NCBI RefSeq assembly: GCF_024451105.1
Contig: NZ_JANGEY010000001.1
Coordinates: 124,001-188,000 of the forward strand
DNA: 64,000 nt
Reading direction: 5' to 3'
From: Stutzerimonas stutzeri
GTDB lineage: Bacteria > Pseudomonadota > Gammaproteobacteria > Pseudomonadales > Pseudomonadaceae
Part shown: positions 35,413-45,092 of the stretch, in pieces
Position numbering within the stretch: position 1 is the first letter of the stretch
Layout: the number at the start of each line of letters is the position of its first letter
Notes under the pieces: generated by a model
What the model was told of the DNA's origin: nothing
The model's input: only the letters and a program-made list of their open reading frames with translations
The model's database searches: none
Position numbers and translations under genes: made by a program

Positions 35413-36987
35413 ATGTCGCTGAGCGCCGCCGAGGTCGCCCTGCGCCCGCGCAGCCCCTGGGAAGCCGTCGACCTCGGCGTGCACCTGGCGCAGCGCCACG
35501 CCGGCCTGCTGCTGGGCAGCTGGGCGCTGCTCAGCCTGCCGCTGCTGGCGCTGCTCAGCCTGCTGCTCTGGGAGCATCCCGGCCTGGCCCTGCTGATCTT
35601 CTGGTGGCTGAAGCCGGCCCTCGAGCGTCTGCCGCTGCACATCCTCTCGCGCGCGCTGTTCGGCGCCGCACCGAGCCTCGGCCAGGCCTTGCGCGCCTTT
35701 CCCGGCCTGTTGCGCGGCGAGCTGCTGGCCAGCCTGACCTGGCGACGCTTCAGCCTGAGCCGCAGCTTCACCCTGCCGCTGACCCAGCTCGAGAACCTGA
35801 GCGGCGGCGCGCGATGCCGGCGCCTGCAGGTCCTCGGCCGGCGCAGCGGGGTGGCGCGCTGGCTGACCCTGCTCGGCATGCACGTCGAACTGCTGCTGTG
35901 GGGCGGCCTGCTGACGCTGATCTACCTGCTGCTCCCCGAGCCGCTGCGCGACCCGCTCGACCTCGCGCGCCTGGTGCTGCGCCCGGCCCATGAGCTGCTC
36001 TGGCTGGAGCACCTGAGCAACGCCTGCTACGCCCTGGTGCTGGTGGTCTGGGAGCCGATCTACGTCGCCTGCGGCTTCAGCCTCTATCTCAACCGGCGTA
36101 GCGAACTGGAAGCCTGGGACCTGGAGCTGGCCTTCCGGCGCCTGCTCGAGCGCCTCGGCCAGACCGGCCTGGTCGTGCTGTTCGGCCTCGCCCTGCTGCT
36201 CCCCGGCCAGCCGGCGCTGGCCGAGCCGTCGGCCGGCTCCGCCGAGTCCGTGGCGAACGGCGGCCTCTGCCCGCTGCCCGGCGCGGCGAGCGCCGGTCCC
36301 GCCGAGCCCCGCCTCGCCCGCCAGCCGCTGAGCAGCACCGAGGCGCAGCGGGAGATCCGCGACCTGCTCGCCGCGCCGCCGTTCCGCCGCGTCGAGGAGC
36401 GCTGGGACTGGGGCTGGCCGCACAGCGAACCCGCCGCGCGCCGCGCGCACCGAGCGGAGCCGCCGCCGGCCTGGGCCGACGCGCTGACCGCAATCCTCGA
36501 GGTTCTGCTCTGGGGCCTGCTGGCCGCCGGCCTGGCCGTGCTGGCCTGGCGCTACCGCGACTGGCTGGGCGCCTTCGTGCGCCGTCCGCCCGCCGCGCCC
36601 GAACACCAGACGCCGCCGCCTGCCGAGCTGTTCGGTCTGGCCGTCGATCCGCGCAGCCTGCCGGACGACCTGCCGGCCTGTGTCGAGCAGCTCTGGCCGA
36701 ACGACCCGCGCGCCGCCCTCGGCCTGCTCTACCGCGGCCTGCTCAGCCATCTGCTGCATCGCCGCCGCCTGCCGCTCAAGGCCGCGCACACCGAGGGCGA
36801 GGTGCTGGTGCTGCTGCAGCGCCTCGACGACCCGCCGCTGGCCGCCTTCGCCACCCGCCTGCTCGACGCCTGGCAGGCACTGGCCTACGGCAGCCGCCCG
36901 CCGCCGGCCGAACTCGGCGCCGAGCTGTGCGCCGCCTGGCGCGCGCTGGATCTGAACAGCCGCCCGCCGAGCGAGGAAAGCCCATGA
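35413..36987 (+). CDS. DUF4129 domain membrane protein
   Basis: 524 residues from the ATG at 35413. It has two long hydrophobic zones near residues 30-75 and 155-270, one further helix (ILEVLLWGLLAAGLAVLAWR), then a cytoplasmic C-terminal DUF4129 segment (NDPRAALGLLYRGLLSHLLH, KAAHTEGEVLVLLQRL). The ribosome site is poor (GGGG only). A short GTG-started reading frame (35372-35422) with GGGAG upstream overlaps this start and could couple translation. The stop overlaps the next ATG. Confidence 0.85.
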   Translation: MSLSAAEVALRPRSPWEAVDLGVHLAQRHAGLLLGSWALLSLPLLALLSLLLWEHPGLALLIFWWLKPALERLPLHILSRALFGAAPSLGQALRAFPGLLRGELLASLTWRRFSLSRSFTLPLTQLENLSGGARCRRLQVLGRRSGVARWLTLLGMHVELLLWGGLLTLIYLLLPEPLRDPLDLARLVLRPAHELLWLEHLSNACYALVLVVWEPIYVACGFSLYLNRRSELEAWDLELAFRRLLERLGQTGLVVLFGLALLLPGQPALAEPSAGSAESVANGGLCPLPGAASAGPAEPRLARQPLSSTEAQREIRDLLAAPPFRRVEERWDWGWPHSEPAARRAHRAEPPPAWADALTAILEVLLWGLLAAGLAVLAWRYRDWLGAFVRRPPAAPEHQTPPPAELFGLAVDPRSLPDDLPACVEQLWPNDPRAALGLLYRGLLSHLLHRRRLPLKAAHTEGEVLVLLQRLDDPPLAAFATRLLDAWQALAYGSRPPPAELGAELCAAWRALDLNSRPPSEESP

Positions 36988-38150
36988 CCGGACGCCAACG
37001 CCTGTGGGCCGCCCTCGCCGCCCTCTCGTTGCTCGCCGCGCTGGGCCTGTTCCTGCACGGCAACCTCGATCCGCAGAAACGCCGCATCGAGCTCGGTCCG
37101 GCGCCCGAGGCGCGCAGCAACCCCTGGCTGGCCGCCGAACTGTTCCTGCGCCAGCGCCAGGTACCGGTCAGCCGCGCCGACAGTCTCGCCCAGGTGCTCG
37201 CCGAAACCCCGCCGGCCGGCCATACCCTGGTGCTGCTCGACTCGCGCAAGGAACTGAGCGCCGCGCAGCACCAGCGGCTGCTCGACTGGACCGCCGGCGG
37301 CGGCCACCTGGTGGTGATCGCTCAGGCCAGCTGGGACGAGCGCCGCCAGCGCAGCGACGACCTGCTGCTCGACCTGCTGCAGGTCCGCCGCCTGCCCAGC
37401 AGCAGCCTGGAGGCCGTGCCCGAGGACGCCGCCACGGAGCCCTGGCCGGAGCTGACCAAGCTGTACCTGGAGAACGAGGAGGCGCCGGCCTACTTCGCCT
37501 TCGACACCCGCTACCATCTCGAGGACAGCGGCGACCGCGCCCATGCCTGGGCCGGCAGCGCCGCGGCCACCCACCTGCTGCAGCTCGGCCACGGCGACGG
37601 CCTGGTCAGCGTGCTCAGCGACGGCAGCCTGTGGCGCAACGGGCGCATCGGCGAGCTCGACCATGCCTGGCTGCTCTGGTACCTGACCCAGGACAGCCGG
37701 GTCGTGCTGCTCCAGCGCCTGGCCGGCGAGAGCCTGCCGGCCCTGCTGCTGCGCCACTTCGGCGCGGCGCTGGTCGCCCTCGCGCTGCTGATCGCCCTCG
37801 CCCTCTGGCACTTCGGCCTGCGCCACGGCCCGCTGCAGGCCGACCCGCCGCCGGCGCGCCGCCAGCTCGGCGAACACCTCGCGGCCTGCGCCGAATTCCT
37901 CTGCCGGCAGGGCGGCCACGCCGCCCTGCTCGCCCGTCTGCAGGCCGAGGTGCGCCAGCGCGCTCGCCAGCGTCATCCCGGCTTCGAGCGCCTGCCGGTC
38001 AGCGAGCAGTGGCAACTGCTCGGCCGCCTCGCCCGCCTCAGTCCCGGCCAGATCGGCCAGGCCATGCGCCCGCTCGGCGAGCAGCGCCTCCGGCCCCTCC
38101 AGTTCACCCGCCAGGTCGCCCACCTGCAACGACTCAGGAATGCCCTATGA
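36984..38150 (+). CDS. DUF4350 domain protein
   Basis: 388 residues, overlapping the previous gene by four bases, with GAGGAAAG upstream. It has an N-terminal anchor helix (LWAALAALSLLAALGLFLHG) and a periplasmic Rossmann-like DUF4350 region (HTLVLLDSRKELSAAQHQRL, TAGGGHLVVIAQASW). A second helix (GAALVALALLIALALWHFGL) is followed by a cytoplasmic tail. With two membrane anchors it resembles a substrate-sensing partner of the MoxR system; no biochemical role is known to me. Confidence 0.85.
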   Translation: MTGRQRLWAALAALSLLAALGLFLHGNLDPQKRRIELGPAPEARSNPWLAAELFLRQRQVPVSRADSLAQVLAETPPAGHTLVLLDSRKELSAAQHQRLLDWTAGGGHLVVIAQASWDERRQRSDDLLLDLLQVRRLPSSSLEAVPEDAATEPWPELTKLYLENEEAPAYFAFDTRYHLEDSGDRAHAWAGSAAATHLLQLGHGDGLVSVLSDGSLWRNGRIGELDHAWLLWYLTQDSRVVLLQRLAGESLPALLLRHFGAALVALALLIALALWHFGLRHGPLQADPPPARRQLGEHLAACAEFLCRQGGHAALLARLQAEVRQRARQRHPGFERLPVSEQWQLLGRLARLSPGQIGQAMRPLGEQRLRPLQFTRQVAHLQRLRNAL

Positions 38151-39226
38151 GCGAAGAATCCGACGCCCAGCCCCTCGTACCCGCCAGCGACGCCCCGAGC
38201 AGCCTGGCGACGCCGGAAACCGATCCGCCCGCCGGGCCGCCGGCCGGCGACGAGCGCCCCGCCGCCAGCCAGCACCAGCGCGCCGTGCAGCTGATCCAGG
38301 CCGTGCGCGACGAGCTCGGTCGCGCGCTGATCGGCCAGCGGACGGTGATCGACGAGGTGCTCTGCGCTCTGCTCGCCGGCGGCCACGTGCTGATCGAGGG
38401 CGTCCCCGGCCTCGGCAAGACCCTGCTGGTGCGCGCCCTGGCGCGCTGCTTCGGCGGCCGTTTCGCACGCATCCAGTTCACCCCCGACCTGATGCCCAGC
38501 GACGTCACCGGCCACGCCGTCTACGACCTGGCCAGCGAGCAGTTCAGGCTGCGCCAGGGGCCGGTGTTCACCAACCTGCTGCTCGCCGACGAGATCAACC
38601 GCGCCCCGGCCAAGACCCAGGCGGCGCTGCTCGAGGTGATGCAGGAGCGCCAGGTCACCCTGGAGGGCAACGCCCTGGCCGTGCCGCGGCCGTTCATGGT
38701 ACTGGCCACCCAGAACCCCATCGAGCAGGAGGGCACCTACCCGCTGCCCGAGGCCGAACTGGACCGTTTCATGCTCAAGCTGCGCATGGACTACCCCGCG
38801 CACGCCGAGGAGCTGGAGCTGGTTCGCCAGGTGACCCGCTCGGCGCGCGGCGACATGCTCGAGATCGCCGCCCTGCGCCCGCTGCTGCGCGAGCGCGACG
38901 TGCCGGTGCTGCAGAAGATCTGCGCCGAGCTGCCGATCGACGAGCAGGTCCTCGACTATGCGGTGCGCCTGGTGCGCAGCACCCGCGACTGGCCGGGCCT
39001 GGCGTGCGGCGCCGGTCCGCGCGCCTCCATCGCCCTGGTGCGCTGCGCCCGCGCCCGCGCGCTGCTGCGCGGCGGCGAGTTCGTCACCCCCGACGACCTC
39101 AAGGCCTGCGCGCCGGCGGTGCTGCGCCACCGCGTGCGCCTGGCGCCGGAGCTGGAGATCGAGGGCCTGGACGTCGACCGGGTGCTCGCCCAGCTGCTCG
39201 ACCAGGTGGCCGCGCCGCGCTCATGA
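38147..39226 (+). CDS. MoxR-family AAA+ ATPase
   Basis: 359 residues, overlapping the DUF4350 gene by four bases. A disordered Pro/Ala-rich N-terminus of about 45 residues precedes Walker A EGVPGLGKTLLVRALARCF and Walker B NLLLADEINRAPAKTQAALL. MVLATQNPIEQEGTYPLPEA is the MoxR sensor-I signature. MoxR ATPases act as chaperones that load metals or remodel vWA-domain proteins; the likely partner is the DUF58 protein encoded next. Confidence 0.93.
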   Translation: MSEESDAQPLVPASDAPSSLATPETDPPAGPPAGDERPAASQHQRAVQLIQAVRDELGRALIGQRTVIDEVLCALLAGGHVLIEGVPGLGKTLLVRALARCFGGRFARIQFTPDLMPSDVTGHAVYDLASEQFRLRQGPVFTNLLLADEINRAPAKTQAALLEVMQERQVTLEGNALAVPRPFMVLATQNPIEQEGTYPLPEAELDRFMLKLRMDYPAHAEELELVRQVTRSARGDMLEIAALRPLLRERDVPVLQKICAELPIDEQVLDYAVRLVRSTRDWPGLACGAGPRASIALVRCARARALLRGGEFVTPDDLKACAPAVLRHRVRLAPELEIEGLDVDRVLAQLLDQVAAPRS

Positions 39227-40551
39227 AGCCCTCGCCCCGCCTGCTCGGCCTGACCGCCGCCCTGCTGCTGGCGGCCATCCTGCTCGGCGCCGCGGCGCCG
39301 CTCGGCCTCGCCCCGCCCGCCTGGCTGCACGCGCTGTGGTGGGCGGCACTGCTGGCGCTGGCCGGCGTGGCCCTCGGCGACGCCCTCAGGCTGCAACGCC
39401 TGCCCTCGCCGACCCTGGAGCGCCAGTTGCCCGGCCAGCTGGCGCTGGACCGCTGGAGCGAGGTGGCGCTGCGCGTGACCCCGGCCGCCGCGACGCCCTG
39501 GCTGGAAGTGTTCGACCAGGTACCGGCCGAACTGGAGTTCCAGGGCCTGCCGCAGCGCCTCGCCCTGCCCGCCGGCCAGGGCGGCGAGCTGCGCTACCGG
39601 ATCCGCCCGCGCCAGCGCGGCGACAGCGCTTTCGCCCGCTGCGAGATCGGCCTGCCCTCGCCGCTGGGCCTGTGGCAGGCGCGCCGCTACCTGGCGCTGC
39701 CCGGCCGCACGCGCATCTACCCCGACTTCGCCCGCCTGCACGGCGCGCGGCTGATGGCGGTGGAGAGCTGGCTGGGCCGTCTCGGCGTGCGCCAGAAGCC
39801 GCGCCGCGGCAGCGGCCGCGAGTTCCACCAGTTGCGCGAGTTCCGCGCCGGCGACAGCCTGCGGCAGATCGACTGGAAGGCCACCGCGCGCAAGCACCAG
39901 CCGATCGCCCGCGAATACCAGGAGGAACGCGACCAGCAGATCCTCTTCCTGCTCGACGGCGGCCGGCGCATGCGCAGCCAGGACGGCGACCTCAGCCACT
40001 TCGACCACGCGCTGAACGCCTGCCTGCTGCTCGCCCACGTCGCCCTGCGCCAGGGCGACGCGGTGGGTCTGCTGGCCTTCGGCGGCGAGACGCCACGCCA
40101 CCTGCCGCCGGCCAAGGGCCAGCAGCAGCTCAACGCGCTGCTCAACGCCGTCTACGACCTGCAGCCCGGACGCCTGCCCGGCGACTACCTGGCCGCTGCC
40201 GGCGAGCTGCTCGCCCGCCAGCGGCGCCGCGCGCTGGTGGTGCTGGTCGGCAACCTGCGCGACGAGGACGACCAGCAACTGCCGCTGGCCGCGGCGCAGA
40301 TCGCCCGCCACCACCGCCTGCTGATCGCCAGCCTGCGCGAGGAGGTGCTCGACCGCCTGCGCCGGCAGCCGGTGGACGGCTACCAGCAGGCCCTGGCCTA
40401 CTGCGGCGCGGTCGACTACGCCGCCGCGCGCGGCGCGCTGCACGAGCGCCTGGCCGCCCAGGGGCTGCCGGTGCTCGACGTCCGTCCCGGCGAACTGGGC
40501 CCCGAGCTGGTCAACCGCTACCTGCAGTGGAAGGCGGCCGGCACCTTCTGA
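39223..40551 (+). CDS. DUF58 (vWA-like) protein
   Basis: 442 residues, overlapping moxR by four bases. Two N-terminal helices (LLGLTAALLLAAILLGAAAP and WWAALLALAGVALGDALR) are followed by a beta-rich region. The DUF58 signature GREFHQLREFRAGDSLRQID leads to the vWA-like core (QQILFLLDGGRRM), where the usual MIDAS D-x-S-x-S is D-G-G-R-R. Membrane-anchored partner of the MoxR ATPase and last gene of the coupled series. Confidence 0.9.
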   Translation: MKPSPRLLGLTAALLLAAILLGAAAPLGLAPPAWLHALWWAALLALAGVALGDALRLQRLPSPTLERQLPGQLALDRWSEVALRVTPAAATPWLEVFDQVPAELEFQGLPQRLALPAGQGGELRYRIRPRQRGDSAFARCEIGLPSPLGLWQARRYLALPGRTRIYPDFARLHGARLMAVESWLGRLGVRQKPRRGSGREFHQLREFRAGDSLRQIDWKATARKHQPIAREYQEERDQQILFLLDGGRRMRSQDGDLSHFDHALNACLLLAHVALRQGDAVGLLAFGGETPRHLPPAKGQQQLNALLNAVYDLQPGRLPGDYLAAAGELLARQRRRALVVLVGNLRDEDDQQLPLAAAQIARHHRLLIASLREEVLDRLRRQPVDGYQQALAYCGAVDYAAARGALHERLAAQGLPVLDVRPGELGPELVNRYLQWKAAGTF

Positions 40552-40704
40552 GCCTTCCTCGCCCGCCGGCGCGTGGCCGCCCTGCCGCGCCGGCCACACG
40601 CCCGTTGCCGGTTTGCATGTGGACTGGCGCTGGCGCTAGGCTGAACCAATCACGCCGCGCCCGGCACCACGCGGGCCACATCCCTTCCGGCCGAGGAGTC
40701 CGAC

Positions 40705-41625
40705 ATGCCACTCAAGCAGTTGCTGGTGATCATCGATCCCACCCAAACCCCGCAACCGGCGCTGGCCCGCGCGGCCTGGATCGCCCGCCGCAGCGGCGCC
40801 GCCCTCGAGCTGCTGATCTGCGAGTTCAACAGCACCCTCGACAGCGGCCTGCTGTTCGACGCGCCGGCGCTGGACAAGGCGCGCGCCTCTCTGCTCGCCC
40901 AGCGCCGCGAGTGGCTGGAGCAACTGGCTGCGCCGCTGCGCCAGGAGGGCCTGACGGTGGGCTGCGAGGTGCGCTGGGGCAAGCCGCTGCACAAGATGAT
41001 CATCGTCCGCGCCGAGGAGCTGAAGCCCGACCTGGTGCTGAAGACCGCGCACAGCCACGGGCTGATCCGCCGCCTGCTGCTCAGCAACACCTGCTGGCAA
41101 CTGCTCCGCTACTGCCCGGCGCCGCTGTGGCTGGTCAAGCCGGAGGGCGAGTGGCGCGGCCAGCGCCTGGCCGCCGCCCTCGACCCGACCCACAGCGCCG
41201 ACAAGCCGGCCGCCCTCGACCACCAGCTGATCGCGGTGGCTCGGGAACTGAGCCAGACCCTCGGCCTCGAAGACCACTATCTGCACAGCTATGCGCCGCT
41301 GCCGCGCACCCTGGTGTTCGATGCCGAACTGGTCGCCGATTACGAGTACTATGTCGAGCGCACCGGCGAGCGCCACCGCGAGGCCTTCGAGCAGCTGCTC
41401 GAGGGCCATGCCATCGACAAGCCGCGCAGCCACCTGCTGCAGGGCTTCGCCGAGGAAACCCTGCCGCGCTTCGTCGAGGAGAACGCCGTCGACCTGCTGG
41501 TCATGGGGGCCATCGCCCGCGGCCACCTCGACACCGCACTGATCGGCCACACCGCCGAGCGGGTGCTGGAGAACGTCGACTGCGACCTGCTGGTGGTCAA
41601 GCCGCAGGGCGCACCCGCCCCGTGA
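40705..41625 (+). CDS. Tandem universal stress protein
   Basis: 306 residues with GAGGAG upstream of the ATG at 40705. It has two UspA domains: residues 1-145 (LLVIIDPTQTPQPALARAAW) and 155-300 (RLAAALDPTHSADKPAALDH), the second ending with LLVMGAIARGHLDTALIGHT and AERVLENVDCDLLVVKP. It is UspE-like in size. From memory, the equivalent next to pykA in P. aeruginosa (PA4328) is induced without oxygen; I did not find a convincing Anr box here. Confidence 0.9.
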   Translation: MPLKQLLVIIDPTQTPQPALARAAWIARRSGAALELLICEFNSTLDSGLLFDAPALDKARASLLAQRREWLEQLAAPLRQEGLTVGCEVRWGKPLHKMIIVRAEELKPDLVLKTAHSHGLIRRLLLSNTCWQLLRYCPAPLWLVKPEGEWRGQRLAAALDPTHSADKPAALDHQLIAVARELSQTLGLEDHYLHSYAPLPRTLVFDAELVADYEYYVERTGERHREAFEQLLEGHAIDKPRSHLLQGFAEETLPRFVEENAVDLLVMGAIARGHLDTALIGHTAERVLENVDCDLLVVKPQGAPAP

Positions 41626-41737
41626 CCGCGAATTCCCGCCACGGACGGCGCCGGCTCCCACGAGCCGACCAAGACCGGCGCGTCCCGCCACAAGCGGGCG
41701 CGCCGGCGCTGTTCAGACCTTACCCAGGAGCAACCCG

Positions 41738-43189
41738 ATGCCCTTTCGCCGTACCAAGATCGTCGCCACCCTCGGCCCGTCCAGCAGCTCGCCGCAGGTG
41801 CTGGAGCAGCTGATCCTCGCCGGGATGAACGTCGCCCGCCTGAACTTCTCCCACGGCAGCCCCGAGGAACACAAGGCCCGCGCCCGCCTGGTGCGCGAAC
41901 TGGCCGCCAAGCACGATCGCCACGTCGCCCTGCTCGGCGACCTCCAGGGCCCGAAGATCCGCATCGCCAGGTTCGCCAACAAGCGCATCGAACTGCAGCA
42001 GGGCGACGAGTTCCGCTTCTCCATCAGCCACCCGCGCGACGCCGGCACCCAGGAAGTGGTCGGCATCGACTACCCGGACCTGGTCAAGGACTGCAAGGTC
42101 GGCGACGAGCTGCTGCTCGACGACGGCCGGGTGATCATGCAGGTCGAGCAGGTCACCGCCAGCGAGCTGCTGTGCCGGGTCACCGTCGGCGGCCCGCTGT
42201 CCGACCACAAGGGCATCAACCGCCGCGGCGGCGGCCTCACCGCACCGGCGCTGACCGACAAGGACAAGGCCGACATCAAGCTGGCCGCCGAGATGCAGCT
42301 GGACTACCTGGCGGTGTCCTTCCCGCGCGACGCCGAGGACATGCACTACGCCCGCCGCCTGCGCGACGAAGCCGGCAGCGACGCCTGGCTGATCGCCAAG
42401 ATCGAGCGCGCCGAGGCGGTGGCCGACGACGAAGCCCTCGACGGCCTGATCCGCGCCAGCGACGGCGTGATGGTCGCCCGCGGCGACCTCGGCGTGGAGA
42501 TCGGCGACGCCGAGCTGGTCGGCATCCAGAAGAAGATCATTGCCCACGCCCGGCGCCTGAACAAGGTGGTGATCACCGCCACGCAGATGATGGAGTCGAT
42601 GATCCACAGCCCGATGCCGACCCGCGCCGAAGTCTCCGACGTGGCCAACGCCGCGCTGGACTACACCGACGCGGTGATGCTGTCGGCCGAGAGTGCCGCC
42701 GGCGACTACCCGGTGGAGGCGGTCAAGGCGATGGCGCGCGTCTGCGTCGGCGCCGAGAGGCACCCGACCAGCCAGCGCTCCAGCCACCGCATGGGCCTGA
42801 CCTTCGAGCGCTGCGACGAGAGCATCGCGCTGGCCGCCATGTACACCGCCAACCACTTCCCCGGCGTCAAGGCGATCATCGCTCTCACCGAGAGCGGCTA
42901 CACCCCGCTGATCATGTCGCGCATCCGTTCGGCGGTGCCGATCTTCGCCTACTCGCCGCACCGCGCCACCCAGGCCCGTGCGGCGCTGTTCCGCGGCGTG
43001 CAGACCATCCCCTTCGACGCCGCCGCGCTGCCGCCGGAGCAGGTCAGCCAGGCTGCGGTGGACGAGCTGCTCAAGCGCGGCGTGGTGCAGCCCGGCGACT
43101 GGGTGATCCTCACCAAGGGCGACAGCTACCACACCATCGGCGGCACCAACACCCTGAAGATCCTCCAGGTCGGCGAACCGCTGGCCTGA
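41738..43189 (+). CDS. pykA: Pyruvate kinase
   Basis: 483 residues, the length of Pseudomonas PykA, with CAGGAG upstream. TKIVATLGPSSSSPQVLEQL, the ADP/metal region MVARGDLGVEIGDAELVGIQ and the active-site lysine segment LIAKIERAEAVADDEAL are intact. Converts phosphoenolpyruvate and ADP to pyruvate and ATP. Flanked by a usp gene and a strong terminator. Confidence 0.96.
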   Translation: MPFRRTKIVATLGPSSSSPQVLEQLILAGMNVARLNFSHGSPEEHKARARLVRELAAKHDRHVALLGDLQGPKIRIARFANKRIELQQGDEFRFSISHPRDAGTQEVVGIDYPDLVKDCKVGDELLLDDGRVIMQVEQVTASELLCRVTVGGPLSDHKGINRRGGGLTAPALTDKDKADIKLAAEMQLDYLAVSFPRDAEDMHYARRLRDEAGSDAWLIAKIERAEAVADDEALDGLIRASDGVMVARGDLGVEIGDAELVGIQKKIIAHARRLNKVVITATQMMESMIHSPMPTRAEVSDVANAALDYTDAVMLSAESAAGDYPVEAVKAMARVCVGAERHPTSQRSSHRMGLTFERCDESIALAAMYTANHFPGVKAIIALTESGYTPLIMSRIRSAVPIFAYSPHRATQARAALFRGVQTIPFDAAALPPEQVSQAAVDELLKRGVVQPGDWVILTKGDSYHTIGGTNTLKILQVGEPLA

Positions 43190-43202
43190 CCGGCAGCGTG
43201 TG

Positions 43203-43238
43203 ACGCAGAAGGCCGCTCATTCGAGCGGCCTTCTGCGT
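43203..43238 (+). terminator. Terminator after pykA
   Basis: ACGCAGAAGGCCGCTC (43203-43218) pairs perfectly with GAGCGGCCTTCTGCGT (43223-43238), 4-base loop. Confidence 0.8.
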
Positions 43239-43400
43239 TCGTGGCGCCCCCCGCCGGCGCCGCCACGGTCCGCCAATCGACCAAGGTCGACGGCGGGCGG
43301 GTGTCCGCTGCGCCCCCTGCACGCTATACTTTGCCGCCGTTTTTTGCGCCGCCCTGCGCGGCGCGCCGTGAAGTTCCGCCTGTCTAGAGGACCGCGTTCC

Positions 43401-44924
43401 ATGGCCGTGATCAAGCAAGACGACCTGATCCAGAGCGTCGCCGACGCCCTGCAGTACATCTCCTACTACCACCCCGTCGACTTCATCCAGGCCATGCACG
43501 AGGCCTACCTGCGCGAGGAATCGCCGGCGGCCCGCGACTCCATCGCCCAGATCCTGATCAACTCGCGGATGTGCGCCACCGGCCACCGCCCGATCTGCCA
43601 GGACACCGGCATCGTCACCGTGTTCGCCAAGGTCGGCATGAACGTCCAGTGGGACGGCGCTACCATGAGCCTGGACGACATGATCAACGAGGGCGTGCGC
43701 CGCGCCTACAACAACCCGGACAACGTCCTGCGCGCCTCGATCCTCGCCGACCCGGCCGGTGCCCGCAAGAACACCAAGGACAACACCCCGGCGGTGATCC
43801 ACTACCAGATCGTCCCGGGCGACACCGTGGAGATCGACGTCGCGGCCAAGGGCGGCGGCTCGGAGAACAAGTCGAAGATGGGCATGCTCAACCCGTCCGA
43901 CTCGATCGTCGACTGGGTGCTGAAGACCGTCCCGGAAATGGGCGCCGGCTGGTGCCCGCCGGGCATGCTCGGCATCGGCATCGGCGGCACCGCCGAGAAG
44001 GCCGCGCTGCTGGCCAAGGAATCGCTCATGGAGGAGATCGACATCCACGAGCTGAAGAAGCGCGGCGCGCAGAACCGCATCGAGGAGCTGCGCCTCGAGC
44101 TGTTCGACAAGGTCAACCAGCTGGGCATCGGCGCCCAGGGCCTGGGCGGCCTGACCACCGTGCTCGACGTGAAGATCAAGGACTACCCGACCCACGCCGC
44201 CTCGCTGCCGGTGTGCATCATCCCCAACTGCGCCGCCACCCGTCACGCCCACTTCGTGCTGGACGGCTCCGGCCCGGCCGTGCTGGAAGCGCCGCCGCTG
44301 GACGCCTACCCGGAAATCGTCTGGGAAGCCGGCCCGAGCGCCCGTCGCGTCAACCTCGACACCGTCACCCCCGAAGAGGTGCAGAGCTGGAAGCCGGGCG
44401 AGACCATCCTGCTCAACGGCAAGATGCTGACCGGCCGCGACGCCGCGCACAAGCGCATGGTCGACATGCTCAACGCCGGCGAAGAGCTGCCGGTGGACCT
44501 CAAGGGCCGCTTCATCTACTACGTCGGCCCGGTCGATCCGGTACGTGACGAAGTGGTCGGCCCGGCCGGCCCGACCACCGCGACCCGCATGGACAAGTTC
44601 ACCCGCCAGATCCTCGAGCAGACCGGTCTGCTCGGCATGATCGGCAAGTCCGAGCGCGGCCCGATCGCCATCGACGCGATCCGCGACAACAAGGCCGTGT
44701 ACCTGATGGCCGTCGGCGGCGCCGCCTATCTGGTCGCCCAGGCGATCAAGAAGGCCGAGGTGCTGGCCTTCCCGGAACTGGGCATGGAAGCGATCTACGA
44801 GTTCGAGGTCAAGGACATGCCGGTCACCGTGGCGGTCGACGCCAACGGCGAGTCGGTGCACATCACCGGCCCGCAGATCTGGAAGCAGAAGATCGCCGAC
44901 AGCCTGGCGGTGGAAGTGAAGTAA
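43401..44924 (+). CDS. Class I (iron-sulfur) fumarate hydratase
   Basis: 507 residues from the ATG at 43401. Cluster cysteines are in NSRMCATGHRPICQDTGIVT and PVCIIPNCAATRHAHFVLDG. GGGSENKSKMGMLNPSDSI is conserved in FumA/FumB-type enzymes. Hydrates fumarate to malate in the TCA cycle and is sensitive to oxygen and iron shortage. A -10-like TATACT lies at 43325-43330. It is the pykA-proximal fumarase of the P. aeruginosa region (PA4333, from memory). Confidence 0.94.
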   Translation: MAVIKQDDLIQSVADALQYISYYHPVDFIQAMHEAYLREESPAARDSIAQILINSRMCATGHRPICQDTGIVTVFAKVGMNVQWDGATMSLDDMINEGVRRAYNNPDNVLRASILADPAGARKNTKDNTPAVIHYQIVPGDTVEIDVAAKGGGSENKSKMGMLNPSDSIVDWVLKTVPEMGAGWCPPGMLGIGIGGTAEKAALLAKESLMEEIDIHELKKRGAQNRIEELRLELFDKVNQLGIGAQGLGGLTTVLDVKIKDYPTHAASLPVCIIPNCAATRHAHFVLDGSGPAVLEAPPLDAYPEIVWEAGPSARRVNLDTVTPEEVQSWKPGETILLNGKMLTGRDAAHKRMVDMLNAGEELPVDLKGRFIYYVGPVDPVRDEVVGPAGPTTATRMDKFTRQILEQTGLLGMIGKSERGPIAIDAIRDNKAVYLMAVGGAAYLVAQAIKKAEVLAFPELGMEAIYEFEVKDMPVTVAVDANGESVHITGPQIWKQKIADSLAVEVK

Positions 44925-44941
44925 GCTCCGCGCGCCCGAGC

Positions 44942-44977
44942 CGAAGGCCCGCTCCCTGCCCGGGGAGCGGGCCTTCG
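44942..44977 (+). terminator. Terminator after fumarase
   Basis: CGAAGGCCCGCTCCC (44942-44956) pairs perfectly with GGGAGCGGGCCTTCG (44963-44977), 6-base loop. Confidence 0.8.
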
Positions 44978-45092
44978 CGCATCGGGGCCAAGAGAAAATC
45001 CCGATCCGCCCCATAGCGACAATCCAGTTCCCTCCCCCCGCGGCCCGGCGCGATCATCGCACCACGTCACAGACAGCCACGGGAGAGTCCCC

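Noticed and set aside
40600-40704. Anr box upstream of the universal stress gene
   Set aside because: TTGCATGTGGACTG has only one recognisable half-site.
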